The notes under the pieces: generated by a model | The model's input: the letters and a program-made list of their open reading frames with translations, nothing else | What the model was told of the DNA's origin: nothing | The model's database searches: none | NCBI GenBank assembly: GCA_017411305.1 | Contig: JAFQQI010000113.1 | Location: 1-64,000 of the forward strand | DNA length: 64,000 nucleotides | Source of the DNA: Lachnospiraceae bacterium | GTDB lineage: Bacteria; Bacillota; Clostridia; Lachnospirales; Lachnospiraceae | Direction of reading: 5' to 3' | Position numbers and translations under genes: made by a program | In this document: piece after piece, positions 34,756-42,957 of the stretch | Numbering within the stretch: position 1 is the first letter of the stretch | Layout of the letters: every line of letters begins with the position of its first letter

Positions 34756-35353
34756 TATTTTCAGAAAAGCAGCAAGCAGCTTGGCAGCAAACGGCAACAT
34801 TCAGGAGAAGTATGTAGAGCTTTATGCAAAAGCAATGGAAGCAGTTCTGGCAATGGGGATTAATTTAGTATCAGCATTAGTCATCGGTTATCTTTGCGGA
34901 ATGTGGTGGCATGGTGTGATTTTGATGGTGATGTTTATACCGCTCAGGTCATATGCAGGCGGATACCATGCAGGCGGATATATCAGCTGTTACTTGGAAT
35001 CCTGCGGATTGCTTACATTTTCATTACTTACTATCAGGTATGTTGTGTTAGCCGGTTATATGCCGGAAATGATTTGGCAGTTATTCTTTTTGTCGGTAAT
35101 TGTTATTTTTATGTTGGCACCGCTGGCAGACAAAAACAAGCCGATATCGAAAAATGAAGCCAAGGTATTCAAAACGCGGACACGAATTGTCCTATTGGTG
35201 GAAGCCATAATTGTAATGGTTCTTTCTTGGTTGCGGATAGACTATGTATATTCAGTTATCTTTGCAATATCGCTTAGTGCTTTCGCCTTGGTATTGCAAT
35301 GTGCGGTAGAATATATGCAGGGAATGCGTAAACAAGATAAAGAATATAGTTGA
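34730..35353 (+). CDS. agrB: AgrB-like accessory gene regulator, peptide-processing membrane protease
   Basis: 207 residues from the ATG at 34730, or 202 from the ATG at 34745; both overlap agrD, so translation is coupled and the choice is open. Several membrane spans surround the conserved LRSYAGGYHAGGYISCY, in which His75 and Cys82 (numbering from 34745) match the catalytic His and Cys of AgrB. It should cleave the AgrD tail and form the ring. A terminator follows, closing the agr operon. Confidence 0.92.
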   Translation: MISENMTNSIFRKAASSLAANGNIQEKYVELYAKAMEAVLAMGINLVSALVIGYLCGMWWHGVILMVMFIPLRSYAGGYHAGGYISCYLESCGLLTFSLLTIRYVVLAGYMPEMIWQLFFLSVIVIFMLAPLADKNKPISKNEAKVFKTRTRIVLLVEAIIVMVLSWLRIDYVYSVIFAISLSAFALVLQCAVEYMQGMRKQDKEYS

Positions 35354-35381
35354 CACTGTTCAGTGCACTAGGGGAAGTACG

Positions 35382-35413
35382 AGGAGTTGTATCTTAGGAT
35401 ACAACTCCTGTTT
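35382..35413 (+). terminator. Terminator of the agr operon
   Basis: AGGAGTTGTATC (35382-35393), loop TTAG, GATACAACTCCT (35398-35409), then GTTT. Perfect 12-bp stem with a short T tail. Confidence 0.8.
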
Positions 35414-35443
35414 CGTTTTCACAAAAAATTCATTTTATGTATC

Positions 35444-35472
35444 TTGTTATCCGTTGGGAAAAAGCATATAAT
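35444..35472 (+). promoter_or_regulatory. Promoter of the 59-residue protein gene
   Basis: TTGTTA (35444-35449), 17-base spacer, TATAAT (35467-35472). The expected leader is over 100 bases to the GTG at 35588. Confidence 0.65.
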
Positions 35473-35587
35473 ATTTTTAGAAAGCAATGATGCTGAATAT
35501 AACGACAGATAAAAGAAAAGAAGTGTACCAATGAATGTGATGCCCTTCGTTAATATTTCCATAATAAAGGGAGAGGAGGTTGTCAAT

Positions 35588-35767
35588 GTGTGTAAAGGAC
35601 TGGAAGGATTTGCAGAAAAGAGAGCTGCAAGAGCTGATGCGTTAAGGCTGGTTGAGTGTGTAGATAATTTGATTAAAAATTTGGGATTATCTCTTGAGGC
35701 GGCATGTAATGCAATAGGATCTTCAATACAGAAATATGAGGAGTCAAAAGATTTGTTAAAATCATGA
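35588..35767 (+). CDS. Small protein resembling the C-terminal tail of Rpn/PD-(D/E)XK transposase-like proteins
   Basis: 59 residues from a GTG at 35588, eight bases after AGGAGG (35574-35579). The frame is open back to an ATG at 35531 without a good SD. The sequence (GFAEKRAARADALRLVECVD, then IKNLGLSLEAACNAIGSSIQ) is like the C-terminal tail that follows the nuclease domain in Rpn-type recombination-promoting proteins (charged repeat, then a short LxxSxExAxxxIG helix). No nuclease part is present. It may be a remnant, or an independent small gene, as it has its own good promoter and terminator. Confidence 0.6.
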   Translation: MCKGLEGFAEKRAARADALRLVECVDNLIKNLGLSLEAACNAIGSSIQKYEESKDLLKS

Positions 35768-35802
35768 TGTTGAAAAGTTGGTTTGCCAGCAAGATGCTTG
35801 GT

Positions 35803-35839
35803 AAAGAAGCCTGCGACTATAATGCCGCGGGCTTTTCTT
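35803..35839 (+). terminator. Terminator before the exopolysaccharide operon
   Basis: AAGCCTGCG (35807-35815) pairs with CGCGGGCTT (35826-35834) with one wobble, flanked by A-rich and T-rich runs. Confidence 0.75.
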
Positions 35840-35873
35840 ACTTCACCGGATACAAAACCTTACAGCAAGCGTG

Positions 35874-35902
35874 TTGTGATATTTTTTTAGATGTGATACA
35901 AT
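35874..35902 (+). promoter_or_regulatory. Promoter of the exopolysaccharide operon
   Basis: TTGTGA (35874-35879), 17-base spacer, TACAAT (35897-35902), 38 bases before the first start codon. No other strong promoter is obvious until 48182. Confidence 0.65.
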
Positions 35903-35939
35903 AAATAAATTAAAGACAATAATAATGAGGTAAATTTTG

Positions 35940-36869
35940 ATGAAGCTTCTCAGTGCAATTGTCCCCTGTTATAACGAAGAAGAAAATGTTTCTTACTTCT
36001 ATGAGGAATTCATAAAAAATGAAGAGTTTTTAAAGGCTCATGATTTGGATTTCGAATTATGGTATATTAATGACGGCTCCAAAGACGGCACCGCAGATGA
36101 GGTGAAAAAGCTGATTGAAAAAGACAGTAGAGTACATCTCTTATCTTTTTCGCGCAATTTTGGAAAAGAGGCAGCGCTTTATGCAGGACTTTCCAAGGCG
36201 ACAGGGGAATATGTGGCATGCATGGATGCGGATTTACAGGATCCGCCGAGTTTGCTTCCTGAGATGTTTGAGCATATTTGGCAGGGATATGATATGGTAG
36301 CTACCAGAAGAGTGAACCGGAAAGGTGAGCCGGTCATCCGCTCCTTCTTTGCAAGAATGTTTTATCGCCTGATGAACCGGATTTCGGATGCAGAGATTGT
36401 AGACGGTGCCAGAGATTTCAGACTGATGACAAGACAGGTAGCAGATGCCATCTTACAGATAAAGGAATACAACCGCTTTACTAAGGGCATTTTCGGATGG
36501 GTCGGTTTTCAGACAAAATGGCTGGAGTTTGACAACGTAGAACGCAAAAAGGGCGAGACGAAGTGGTCCTTTTGGAAACTATTTATTTATTCTTTGGAAG
36601 GAATCACATCTTTTTCCACGGCACCGCTTGCGTTTGCTGCATTTATGGGTATGCTGTTTTGTATAGGTTCCTTTGCCCTGATTCTATTTATTATAATCAG
36701 GACATTGGTATTCGGTGATCCTACATCCGGCTGGCCGTCGTTAGTATGTATCATTTCCATGATTAGCGGTGTGCAGCTTTTGTGCCTTGGAATTGTAGGA
36801 CAATATTTGGCCAAAACTTATATGGAAGTCAAGGACAGACCTATTTACCTTGTGAAAGAGGAGATTTAA
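35940..36869 (+). CDS. GT2 glycosyltransferase, polyprenyl-phosphate hexosyltransferase type (GtrB/ArnC-like)
   Basis: 309 residues. The N-terminal GT-A domain has IVPCYNEEENVSYF, the nucleotide site INDGSKDGT and the metal motif MDADLQDPP. Two C-terminal membrane helices (about 232-256 and 268-290) are typical of DPM1/GtrB/ArnC enzymes, which transfer a sugar from a nucleotide donor to undecaprenyl phosphate. First gene of the polysaccharide operon; start ATG at 35940 after ATGAGG. The lipid-linked sugar it makes could feed the GT-C protein encoded last in the operon. The next start overlaps its stop by one base. Confidence 0.85.
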   Translation: MKLLSAIVPCYNEEENVSYFYEEFIKNEEFLKAHDLDFELWYINDGSKDGTADEVKKLIEKDSRVHLLSFSRNFGKEAALYAGLSKATGEYVACMDADLQDPPSLLPEMFEHIWQGYDMVATRRVNRKGEPVIRSFFARMFYRLMNRISDAEIVDGARDFRLMTRQVADAILQIKEYNRFTKGIFGWVGFQTKWLEFDNVERKKGETKWSFWKLFIYSLEGITSFSTAPLAFAAFMGMLFCIGSFALILFIIIRTLVFGDPTSGWPSLVCIISMISGVQLLCLGIVGQYLAKTYMEVKDRPIYLVKEEI

Positions 36870-37657
36870 TGCGCATGCAGGATGGACTTGTGAGCATTAT
36901 TGTGCCGATTTATAATGCCGGAAATTACATTGAAGAAACCATTCAAATGGTGGAAAAGCAGACCTACCAAAACTGGGAACTGATTTTGGTAGATGATTGT
37001 TCTTCCGACAATGGAAAGGAATTAATAGAAGCTTACCTGCAAAAGCGGAAGGCTAAGTCAGAAGGCAGGAAGCAGCAAAGCGTGCGTCTGATTTCCAAAG
37101 AACAGAACGAAGGCGCGGCAATGGCACGTAATACAGGAATGAAAGCGGCAGAAGGAAGATATATTGCTTTCTTGGATGCCGATGATATCTGGATGTCGGA
37201 CAAGCTGAGAAAGGAATTGGATTTCCTTACGGAAAAGCAGGCGGCATTTGCATTTACGGCGTATGAATTTGGTGATGAAAACGCAAAGGGTACAGGGAAA
37301 ATTGTGCATGTACCGAAAACCATGACCTATAAAAAAGCACTGTCAAGAACAGTCATTTTTACAACAACAGTGCTTCTTGACAGAGCTAAAATACCGGCAG
37401 AGCTTCTTGAAATGCCGGTGGTAAAAAGTGAAGATACTGCTTTTTGGTGGAAACTGTTAAAAAGCGGTATAGTAGCATATGGTCTGGATGAAGTATTGGC
37501 AATATACAGAAGGCCTGCCAAGTCTTTATCCTCCAATAAGCTGGAGGCTATTAAGAGAATCTGGTATTTATACCGTGTGCAGGAAGGCCTGTCATTGATA
37601 CAAAGCAGCCGGCATTTTGTGTTCTGGGCACTGCGAGCCACATTAAGACGATTATAG
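36869..37657 (+). CDS. GT2 family glycosyltransferase
   Basis: 262 residues; start at 36869 (TAATG overlap with the upstream stop, GAGGAG six bases before). GT-A motifs: SIIVPIYNAGNYIEETI, LVDDCSSDN and the DxD-type FLDADDIW. A basic C-terminal region replaces membrane helices, so it acts at the cytosolic face. Donor and acceptor sugar are not predictable. Likely adds one residue of the repeat unit. Confidence 0.85.
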   Translation: MRMQDGLVSIIVPIYNAGNYIEETIQMVEKQTYQNWELILVDDCSSDNGKELIEAYLQKRKAKSEGRKQQSVRLISKEQNEGAAMARNTGMKAAEGRYIAFLDADDIWMSDKLRKELDFLTEKQAAFAFTAYEFGDENAKGTGKIVHVPKTMTYKKALSRTVIFTTTVLLDRAKIPAELLEMPVVKSEDTAFWWKLLKSGIVAYGLDEVLAIYRRPAKSLSSNKLEAIKRIWYLYRVQEGLSLIQSSRHFVFWALRATLRRL

Positions 37658-37668
37658 AGGTGTACTAA

Positions 37669-39063
37669 GTGAAACGATTGGAATCCATAAAAAGAATCAT
37701 GGTATTATGGCTGAGCTTTGTGGGTTTGTTATTCCATACTGCTGTTTATGCATATGTGTGGTTTAACTATTACTATCCTGCTATCAGTAAATTTACGGCC
37801 CGTTTCAAATTTTATAAAAACGGACATTTGCTGATTCTCGGTATTTATTTTGTACTGTTATTCTTTTTCTTTCATACCTACGGAGGACTGAAGGTAGGAT
37901 ATTTAAAGCCGATGGAGATATTCTTCTCCCAGTTCTTTTCACTTTTATTTGTAAATATTATTACTTATTTGCAGATTTCATTAATGAATAACTGGCTGAT
38001 ACAGCCTGAGTATTTTATTGGTGCAATGCTGGTACAGTTACTAATTGCCGCCGTATGGATTGCGATATGTAATCTGTTGTACCGGAAGGTATTTCCGCCC
38101 CGGAAGATGTTGCTTATTTACGGAGAACGTTCCATTGATGATATTTTAAGGAAGTTTGCATCTCGTAAGGACAAATATAATATTGTGAAGTGCCTGAACA
38201 TTACGGAGGGCATTGATAAGATTGAGCAGGAAATCAGTGATAAATACGGAGCTGTGGTGTTGTGGGATATACCTACTGCAGACAGGAATAAGCTGTTGAA
38301 ATTCTGTTACGGACGTTCCATGCGTGTTTATATGATGCCCAAAATACCGGATGTACTGGTACAAGGTTCTGATCAGCTGCACTTGTTTGATACACCGATT
38401 TTATTAACAAGAGAATATGCGCTTACTGTAGAACAGCGCATTACTAAGCGCTTGATAGATATAGTGTGTGCTCTTATTTTAGTGATTCTTACATCTCCTA
38501 TTATGCTGATTACTGCTATTTGTATTAAGTGCTATGATAAAGGGCCTGTGCTGTATAAACAGGTACGCTGTACCATGGGCGGTAAGGAATTCTGGATTAT
38601 GAAGTTCAGAAGTATGAGAGTGGATGCGGAAAAAGACGGTGTAGCAAGACTGGCATCCAAAAATGACAACCGGATTACTCCTATCGGAAAGTTTATCCGG
38701 GCGGTAAGAATCGATGAGTTGCCTCAGTTGTTTAATATTTTATCGGGAGATATGTCTTTTATCGGGCCAAGACCCGAGCGTCCCGAAATCATTAAGCAGT
38801 ACGTGGAAGAAATGCCGGAATTTGTATTCCGAATGAAGGTGAAAGCCGGACTTGCGGGATACGCTCAGGTTTACGGCAAGTATAATACGACCCCCTATGA
38901 TAAATTGAAATTGGATTTATCCTATATTGAGAATTATTCCGTATGGCTTGATATTAAGCTGATGCTTTTGACACTGAAAATCTTAATTCAGGCAGAGAGT
39001 ACGGAAGGCGTGGAAAGCAGCCAGGTAACTGCAATGAAGGCTTCTGACAAAGCTGAGGAGTAA
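37669..39063 (+). CDS. Polyprenyl-phosphate sugar phosphotransferase (exopolysaccharide priming enzyme)
   Basis: 464 residues from a GTG at 37669 (AGAGG upstream). The N-terminal half has about four membrane helices and a CoA-binding-like domain; the C-terminal ~220 residues are the bacterial sugar transferase domain (KRLIDIVCALILVILTSP, MKFRSMRVDAE, RIDELPQLFNIL, GDMSFIGPRPERPE, KAGLAGYAQVYGKYNT). It belongs to the WbaP/CpsE group that moves a sugar-1-phosphate from UDP-sugar to undecaprenyl phosphate, the first step of repeat-unit assembly. Confidence 0.93.
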   Translation: MKRLESIKRIMVLWLSFVGLLFHTAVYAYVWFNYYYPAISKFTARFKFYKNGHLLILGIYFVLLFFFFHTYGGLKVGYLKPMEIFFSQFFSLLFVNIITYLQISLMNNWLIQPEYFIGAMLVQLLIAAVWIAICNLLYRKVFPPRKMLLIYGERSIDDILRKFASRKDKYNIVKCLNITEGIDKIEQEISDKYGAVVLWDIPTADRNKLLKFCYGRSMRVYMMPKIPDVLVQGSDQLHLFDTPILLTREYALTVEQRITKRLIDIVCALILVILTSPIMLITAICIKCYDKGPVLYKQVRCTMGGKEFWIMKFRSMRVDAEKDGVARLASKNDNRITPIGKFIRAVRIDELPQLFNILSGDMSFIGPRPERPEIIKQYVEEMPEFVFRMKVKAGLAGYAQVYGKYNTTPYDKLKLDLSYIENYSVWLDIKLMLLTLKILIQAESTEGVESSQVTAMKASDKAEE

Positions 39064-39066
39064 ACT

Positions 39067-40194
39067 ATGAAAAAAAATCAGGATTACAATAAACAGGGAA
39101 TGGATTTAAAACGTCTGATGCTTCGGATGCAGGGGAAGATATGGCTTCTTCTGATGCTGATAGTATTAGGTGCAGGTATCGGTGGTGTCAGCTATCAGGT
39201 GGCAAGAGCCATGCGTATGCCGATTACCTATGAAGCGGTATCTAAACTGTATATCAGCTTCGGCGTAGATGAAAGCGGTGAAATTTATCAGTATTATAAC
39301 GGATATACATGGAATGAGCTTTTGGATACAGACCCTATTATTTCAAAAATAGAAGAGAATCTGCCTGCAGGTTATACCAGAGAGCAGGTGATTGAGGCAA
39401 CTGAGGGAACCATATTGTCGGATATCCGCTTGCTCACGGTAACGGTACAAGGCTCTGATGAAAAGTCTGTCAGGGAGATTCAGGCTGCCGTGGAGCTGGG
39501 ACTTGAAAACTATGCCCAGGAAAGTGAAGAATTAAAGAGGATTGATACCATCCGTACGCAGGAGCCGGAGCGTGTATATTGGGATGATAAAACAGTAACG
39601 GCTTGTGTAACCGGTGCAGTAATATTAACAGTAGTGGGTGTGATTGTACTTGCCCTTATTTATGTGATGGATGATGCTGTTTATGTGCAAGCTGATATAG
39701 AAAAGCGTTATCCGTATAAAGCCCTTGGCATGATGATGGAAAGCCAAAAAGGCTTACAACCCTATGCAAGAGAGCTGACAGCCAATATTACCTATTTACT
39801 TGGGGATAACAGAAAGTTCGCTTTAATAGACACGGATAATCATATTGATTTACGTGCAGGAGAATTAGTGAGACTTTTGAATGCCGGTGAAAACGAATTT
39901 ATCGGTGGTGACGGTGAAATGGGCGGTCTGACCTGGACTATGCCAAAGGAAGAAGGAGCGCAAAAAGAAGATGCTTATGAAGCCCTTCCCTTAAATGAAA
40001 GCACCGTTACAGGAGAGGATTGTGCACAAATCAGACAACTGGGCGGTGCCATATTGTTATTACCTTACGGGGTGGATGTGACCAAAAAAACAGAGCGTAT
40101 CATCAGCCTTTTGAATAATCAGGATTGTAAAATCCTGGGCATAATTGTAACACAGGCAGATGAGGACTTCTTAAGCAGATATTATGGTGCATAG
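39067..40194 (+). CDS. CpsC/Wzz-like chain-length protein with a degenerate BY-kinase-like tail
   Basis: 375 residues. Two membrane spans (about 29-47 and 177-201) enclose an extracytoplasmic domain, the topology of CpsC/CapA polysaccharide co-polymerases. The ~175 residues after the second span look like the C-terminal half of a CpsD-type tyrosine kinase (FALIDTDN, then GAILLLPYGVDVTKKTERII, LNNQDCKILGIIVT) but lack a Walker A loop. The protein ends in a short Tyr pair (SRYYGA). No intact CpsD is in the window. It may regulate chain length without phosphorylation. Confidence 0.75.
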   Translation: MKKNQDYNKQGMDLKRLMLRMQGKIWLLLMLIVLGAGIGGVSYQVARAMRMPITYEAVSKLYISFGVDESGEIYQYYNGYTWNELLDTDPIISKIEENLPAGYTREQVIEATEGTILSDIRLLTVTVQGSDEKSVREIQAAVELGLENYAQESEELKRIDTIRTQEPERVYWDDKTVTACVTGAVILTVVGVIVLALIYVMDDAVYVQADIEKRYPYKALGMMMESQKGLQPYARELTANITYLLGDNRKFALIDTDNHIDLRAGELVRLLNAGENEFIGGDGEMGGLTWTMPKEEGAQKEDAYEALPLNESTVTGEDCAQIRQLGGAILLLPYGVDVTKKTERIISLLNNQDCKILGIIVTQADEDFLSRYYGA

Positions 40195-40229
40195 AAGAAA
40201 AACAATGTATGTCCTTTGGGAGGCAGACT

Positions 40230-41012
40230 ATGAAGCTACAGGTGTTGGCGGCAGCAGTGAATCAAGATGCAAAGACGCTGGCTGAAAGTATGAATTTAAA
40301 TACAGCGGCAGTGATTGTGAATCAATGCGACTGGTACTCCTATGAGGAGTTTATGCGCGGTAATGGAAAAGTACAATGTTTTTCCATGAAGGAACGAGGC
40401 GTTGGATTAAACAGAAATACAGCGCTTTTGCATGCAACCGGTGATATTGTACTCTTTTCGGATGAGGATATCCGTTTTTTTGATGACTATGAAGAGAAGG
40501 TACTTGCTGCCTTTGAAAAAAATAAAGATGCGGATGTGATTACCTTTAACTTTAAGGTACATGAAAGCAGGGCAACCTACTACAATAATGAAGAGAGAAA
40601 AATACGCTGGTATAATTACGGAAGATATCCTACCTTTGCGGTTGCCGCAAAGCTGGAGTCTCTGAGAAAGGCTAATGTGAGCTTTTCCCTTCTGTTTGGC
40701 GGTGGCGCCAGATACAGTAACGGAGAAGACAGCCTGTTTTTGCGGGATTGCCTGAAGGCGGGCCTTCATATGTATACTTCAACAGCAGAACTTGGGGAAG
40801 AAGTGTATAGGGAGTCAACCTGGTTTCAGGGGTACAACGAGAAGTTTTTTGTGGACAGGGGCGTATTGTATCATTTCCTTTATGGTGCATTAGCGAAGCT
40901 GTTTTCCCTGCGTTTTTTATTTGCGCATAAAAAGGAAATGTGTAAAGATATCCCCGTAACCAAAGCATATCAGTTGATGAAGAAGGGGATTGCCGAGGGC
41001 AGATTGAGGTAA
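40230..41012 (+). CDS. Glycosyltransferase, GT-A type
   Basis: 260 residues from the ATG at 40230 (TTTGGGAGGCAG upstream). The centre has RNTALLHATGDIVLFSDEDI, a GT2-like nucleotide/metal site (DED), and FLRDCLKAG follows GGGARYSNGEDSL, the acceptor-side acidic motif. The usual N-terminal SIIVPxYN is replaced by LQVLAAAVNQDAKTL, so the family assignment is by overall pattern. Soluble, cytosolic face. Substrates unknown. Confidence 0.75.
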   Translation: MKLQVLAAAVNQDAKTLAESMNLNTAAVIVNQCDWYSYEEFMRGNGKVQCFSMKERGVGLNRNTALLHATGDIVLFSDEDIRFFDDYEEKVLAAFEKNKDADVITFNFKVHESRATYYNNEERKIRWYNYGRYPTFAVAAKLESLRKANVSFSLLFGGGARYSNGEDSLFLRDCLKAGLHMYTSTAELGEEVYRESTWFQGYNEKFFVDRGVLYHFLYGALAKLFSLRFLFAHKKEMCKDIPVTKAYQLMKKGIAEGRLR

Positions 41013-41014
41013 TT

Positions 41015-42121
41015 ATGATTTTATATATTTTGGTTACAGTGGTGACTGTTTGGCTGGGGCTTTATGTGAATAACCACTGCAGACTTATCGGAAACAGAAT
41101 CAGTAGGCAACAGATGCTGAACGGATTGTGCCTTAGCTTTATTTTTTTAGTACTGTTTGCTCTTTCGGCGTGCCGGTTGAATGTAGGAAATGACTATGCT
41201 AAGTATGTAGAATTTATGCATTTAATTTATTGTAATGCATATGTGCCTACGGAAATAGGATTTAACAGTTTGGTAAAGCTGCTTTATGCCATCAGCGGGT
41301 TTGAGAATTTCCTGCTGGTGTTTGGTTTTTTTGCTTTTTTTACGGTACTTTTGTTTTTGATTTCTATTTATAGGCAGGCTGATTCTTTCGGATTCAGCTT
41401 TTTTCTGTTTATGGCATTTGGCTATTACTTTCAGTCCTTTAATACGGTAAGATATTATTTGGCTTTGGCAATAGCTGTATTTGTAATACCTTATGTATTG
41501 CGTAAAGAATGGGGAAAGTTTATCTTTCTGGTTCTTTTGGGAGCGACCTTCCACAAGTCACTTTTAGTGGTGATTCCGCTTTACTATTTAGCGGCATGTG
41601 CATGGAAGAAATGGCAGCTTGCCTTAGTGGCGCTGTTTTGCAGTACCTTTTTCTTTATGCAGGATTTTTACCTGAAGGTGGTTGTATTTTTATATCCCAC
41701 ATATGAGGATACTGAGTATCTGGAGGGCGGTACCAGCTATGTCAATATTGCAAGATGCTTGGGGGTTCTGATTCTTGCGCTTTTCTGTTATCGGAAAGCG
41801 GTAAAGGGAAACAGGAGAAACAGCTTTTACTTTTATTGTAACCTTGGTGCGCTTGTGATGTATGTATGCTGCTCTTTTTTGCCGATTATTTCCAGAATCG
41901 GTTATTACCTGACAATAACCCATATTTTCTTTATCCCTGCATTGATAGAGCAAATAGAGAATAAAAAGCTTAAGAAGCTGTTTACGGTAGGTGTAGTAAT
42001 AGCCGGGATTTTGTATTTTGCATTATTTATGAGACGCGCAGGCGCAGACGGCCTTAGGATTTTGCCCTATGAGACATTTATGTTCCACGATATGGTGCCG
42101 ATTTTATCTGATGTGAATTAA
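41015..42121 (+). CDS. EpsG-family polysaccharide polymerase-like membrane protein
   Basis: 368 residues with about 10 membrane helices. The motif VGNDYAKYVEFMH and the segment GFNSLVKLLYAISG, plus ATFHKSLLVVIPLYYLA, are hallmarks of the EpsG family (Wzy-like polymerases of Firmicute and Bacteroidetes capsule clusters). It is expected to join lipid-linked repeat units outside the membrane. It starts three bases after the previous stop. Confidence 0.87.
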   Translation: MILYILVTVVTVWLGLYVNNHCRLIGNRISRQQMLNGLCLSFIFLVLFALSACRLNVGNDYAKYVEFMHLIYCNAYVPTEIGFNSLVKLLYAISGFENFLLVFGFFAFFTVLLFLISIYRQADSFGFSFFLFMAFGYYFQSFNTVRYYLALAIAVFVIPYVLRKEWGKFIFLVLLGATFHKSLLVVIPLYYLAACAWKKWQLALVALFCSTFFFMQDFYLKVVVFLYPTYEDTEYLEGGTSYVNIARCLGVLILALFCYRKAVKGNRRNSFYFYCNLGALVMYVCCSFLPIISRIGYYLTITHIFFIPALIEQIENKKLKKLFTVGVVIAGILYFALFMRRAGADGLRILPYETFMFHDMVPILSDVN

Positions 42122-42133
42122 GGTGGTAATAAG

Positions 42134-42949
42134 ATGAAGCCTTTCTTTTCTGTTTTGGTGGTGTGTTTAAACCCCGGTGAAAAATTGAAAATAACATTGC
42201 AAAGCATTTTAAACCAGAGCTTTACAGATTATGAAATTTTGATTAAAGACGGGCTGTCTGCAGACGGCTCGCTTTCCTATGCCCGCAACCTGCAGGATGA
42301 ACGTATCAGGATTTTGGAAAAGAAAGATACAGGTATTTATGATGCCATGAATCAGGCAGCGGAACAAGCAAGCGGAAAGTATATTTATTTTTTAAACTGC
42401 GGAGATTTATTTTATGATGAAACGGTGCTGGAACAGGTGGCTGTTTTTATCAAAGAAAATCCCTCAAAAGCCGGAATTTATTATGGCAACATTTTTGAAA
42501 GACTGACCGGGCAGGTGGTGTATTCCAACCCAAGGATAGATGCCTTTGGCTGCTACAGAAATGTGCCCTGCCATCAGGCATGCTTCTATGACAGGGAGCT
42601 GCTTGCCGCCCATCCGTTTCAAACGGATTATCGCGTACGGGCAGATTATGAGCAGTTTTTATGGTGTTTTTTTACGAAAGAAATTCCGGGAGGAGCAAAT
42701 TTCTTTTATCGGGAAATTTTGATTGCGGATTATGAAGGCGGCGGCTTTTCCGAAAGCAAGGAAAACAAAAAACGTTCGGCAGCAGAGCACAAGGAAATAA
42801 CCGGACGTTACATGAGCCGTGGACAATTATTCAAATATAAGCTGGTTTTGTGGATGACATTGGCGCCGGTGCGGACCATGATTGCCGGAAATCCGAAAAC
42901 GGCAGGTATCTATAACAGATTGAAAAAGCTGCTCTATAGGGGCAGATAG
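42134..42949 (+). CDS. GT2 glycosyltransferase (WcaA-like)
   Basis: 271 residues. GT-A motifs SVLVVCLNPGEKLKITLQSI, IKDGLSADGS, DTGIYDAMNQAAEQASGKYI and the DxD-equivalent FLNCGDLF (NCGD form) match a GT2 subgroup in which the metal site reads N-x-G-D. Soluble. SD GGTGG precedes the ATG. Adds a sugar in repeat-unit assembly. Confidence 0.85.
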   Translation: MKPFFSVLVVCLNPGEKLKITLQSILNQSFTDYEILIKDGLSADGSLSYARNLQDERIRILEKKDTGIYDAMNQAAEQASGKYIYFLNCGDLFYDETVLEQVAVFIKENPSKAGIYYGNIFERLTGQVVYSNPRIDAFGCYRNVPCHQACFYDRELLAAHPFQTDYRVRADYEQFLWCFFTKEIPGGANFFYREILIADYEGGGFSESKENKKRSAAEHKEITGRYMSRGQLFKYKLVLWMTLAPVRTMIAGNPKTAGIYNRLKKLLYRGR

Positions 42950-42957
42950 GTGATAAT

